Assembly (NCBI RefSeq): GCF_028368935.1
Contig: NZ_JAQNDK010000007.1
Coordinates: forward strand, 496,001 to 560,000
Source: Sorangium aterium
GTDB taxonomy: Bacteria; Myxococcota_A; Polyangia; Polyangiales; Polyangiaceae
DNA: 64,000 nucleotides
Direction of reading: 5' to 3'
The translations under genes and the position numbers were made by a program. Within the stretch, counting starts at the first letter, position 1, and each line of letters opens with the position of its first letter. Under the pieces are notes generated by a model, which did no database searches, was not told where the DNA came from, and worked only from the letters and a program-made list of their open reading frames with translations. Positions 62,703 to 64,000 of this stretch are shown here, piece after piece.

Positions 62703-64000
62703 GTGGCGGTGACCCGAGAACTCGTTCTTCAGCTCGGCGCGGCGGGTCAGGGGCCGCTCTTTCTGCAGATCGCGCGGGCCATCGTCGAAGACATCGAACG
62801 GGGCCGCCTGCGCCCCGGCGAGCGGCTGCCCTCCAGCCGCAAGCTCGCCATCCAGCTCGGCGTGCACCGCAAGACCGTGATCGCCGCGTTCCTCGAGCTC
62901 GCGCGCCAAGGTTGGATAACGAGCGCGCCCGCCTCCGGCACCTACGTCTCGAGCGACCTGCCCGCCAAGCTGCCCCCCTTCCGCCGACGAGCCCTCGCCG
63001 ACCGGGCCGGGTTCGACCTGCCCGGACGCCCCTTGCCGGCCCCGTCCTCGACCCCGCGCGCCGGCCTGCTCCTGCTCGGCGGGGTGCCCGAGCTCGGCTT
63101 CGTGCCGAGGCTGGAGCTGTGCCGCGCCTACCGCCGCGCGCTGCTCGGCGCCGGGGCGCGCGCGCTGATGGACTACGGCGACCCCCGGGGCGAGCCGCGC
63201 CTGCGCCGGGCGGTGGTCGAGTCGCTGACCCGGGCAAGGGGCGTGCGGGCGAGCGTCGAGTCGGTCAACATCGTGCGCGGCAGCCAACAGGGCCTCTACC
63301 TCGCGGCGCGCGCGCTGCTCGATCCGGGCGACTGCGTGGCGATCGAGGCGTACAGCCACCCCGCCGCCCGCGGCGCGCTCGAGCTCTCGGGCGTGGAGCT
63401 CGTGCCTGTGCCGCTCGACGGCGAGGGGCTCGACGTCGCCGCGCTCGAGGCCCTCTGCGCGGCCAGGCGGGTCAAGGCGGTCTACACGACGCCCCACCAC
63501 CAGCTACCCACGACCGTCACCTTGACCGCGCCGAGGCGCGTGCGCCTGCTCGAGCTGGCGCGGCGCCGGCGCCTGCTCGTGCTCGAAGACGATTACGACC
63601 ACGAGTTCCGCTACGAGGGGCGGCCGGTGCTGCCCCTTTCGTCCGCCGACCGTCATGGGGTGGTCGTCTACCTGGGCACCCTGTCGAAGATCTTGGCGCC
63701 GGGGCTGCGGCTCGGCTTCGTCGTCTCCACCCCCGACGTCGCCGAGCGCATCGCGGCCTACCGGGCCTTCGTCGACCACCAGGGCGACCACGCGATCGAG
63801 CGCGCCGTCGCCGAGCTGCTCGAAGACGGCGAGATCGATCGGCACACGCAGAGGGTCCGGCGCGCCTACCGCGCCCGCCGCGACGCGCTCTGCGAGGCGC
63901 TCGCGCGCCACCTGCCCGGGCTCGAGTTCGACCCCCCCAGCGGGGGCATGGCCCTCTGGGCGCGGGCCCCCGGCGTCGACATCGACGCGTGGGCCCGGCG
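62703..64000 (+). CDS. MocR/PdxR-type transcriptional regulator (partial)
   Basis: Regulator of more than 430 aa that leaves the window still open. The N-terminal GntR-type winged helix reads GPLFLQIARAIVEDIERGRL, LPSSRKLAIQLGVHRKTVIA and GWITSAPASGTYV. The C-terminal domain is a fold-type I aminotransferase-like module: ALMDYGDPRGEPRLRRAV, VRGSQQGLYLAARALLDPGD, LVLEDDYDHEFRY and LGTLSKILAPGLRLGF, with the PLP-binding Lys in the last. MocR proteins sense PLP or amino acid derivatives and control neighbouring or divergent genes such as pdxST or transporters. The start is GTG at 62703 or 62709, with no strong ribosome site. Confidence 0.9.
   Translation, partial: MAVTRELVLQLGAAGQGPLFLQIARAIVEDIERGRLRPGERLPSSRKLAIQLGVHRKTVIAAFLELARQGWITSAPASGTYVSSDLPAKLPPFRRRALADRAGFDLPGRPLPAPSSTPRAGLLLLGGVPELGFVPRLELCRAYRRALLGAGARALMDYGDPRGEPRLRRAVVESLTRARGVRASVESVNIVRGSQQGLYLAARALLDPGDCVAIEAYSHPAARGALELSGVELVPVPLDGEGLDVAALEALCAARRVKAVYTTPHHQLPTTVTLTAPRRVRLLELARRRRLLVLEDDYDHEFRYEGRPVLPLSSADRHGVVVYLGTLSKILAPGLRLGFVVSTPDVAERIAAYRAFVDHQGDHAIERAVAELLEDGEIDRHTQRVRRAYRARRDALCEALARHLPGLEFDPPSGGMALWARAPGVDIDAWAR

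Overview
The window is high-GC DNA with the look of a large-genome myxobacterium, most like Sorangium or another member of the Polyangiales. The grounds are the very strong G/C bias at third codon positions, Hanks-type Ser/Thr kinases, many lipoproteins with Gly/Ser-rich linkers, cysteine-rich MopE-like tails, TPR/PEGA membrane proteins and long arrays of repeats. The genus is inferred from these traits. No rRNA, tRNA or CRISPR array was found.

Layout. Positions 1-10 kb carry a GH3 beta-glucosidase, a signalling module (active Ser/Thr kinase, Ser/Gly-repeat lipoprotein, TPR-PEGA protein), a secreted esterase-like hydrolase and a PLP-dependent decarboxylase. From 10 to 21 kb almost everything is on the minus strand: a PDZ lipoprotein, an FAD oxidase, a carbonic anhydrase-SulP operon, two HIT proteins, an S51-like peptidase and an AI-2E/PerM permease. 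From 21.8 to 28.1 kb lies the aroA-cmk-X-Y-rpsA housekeeping cluster. From 28.4 to 31 kb come a nucleotidyltransferase, a cupin, a 42-bp tandem array and a coiled-coil protein.

The region 31.5-41.5 kb is the most lineage-specific. It starts with a second signalling module built around a degenerate pseudokinase and two small lipoproteins. Then comes a paralogous family of internally duplicated soluble proteins. Two members are translationally coupled to paralogous lipoproteins, and these two pairs face away from each other as a divergent inverted duplication. A third member ends the leftward operon.

The region 41.6-49.6 kb has a STAND ATPase regulator and two lipoproteins (beta-propeller type and leucine-rich-repeat type) that share their upstream region, signal peptide and linker. 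Between them an IS481-family element has inserted into a 65-bp repeat array, and the empty site can be reconstructed. The region 49.8-58.6 kb mixes an ATP-dependent DNA ligase, a frameshifted D-Ala-D-Ala ligase, a decayed type VI sheath gene (tssC), a large EGF-like lipoprotein, and a scar made of a broken IS4 transposase joined to fragments of a PQQ-propeller gene and a DUF3072 gene.

From 58.8 kb to the end there are a MopE-like lipoprotein, an ECF41-type sigma factor operon (NAD(P)H-binding protein, sigma factor, DoxX-like protein), a hydrolase pseudogene with an in-frame stop, and a MocR/PdxR-type regulator that runs off the window. Intact housekeeping and signalling genes therefore alternate with accessory DNA showing duplication, cassette reshuffling and gene decay.
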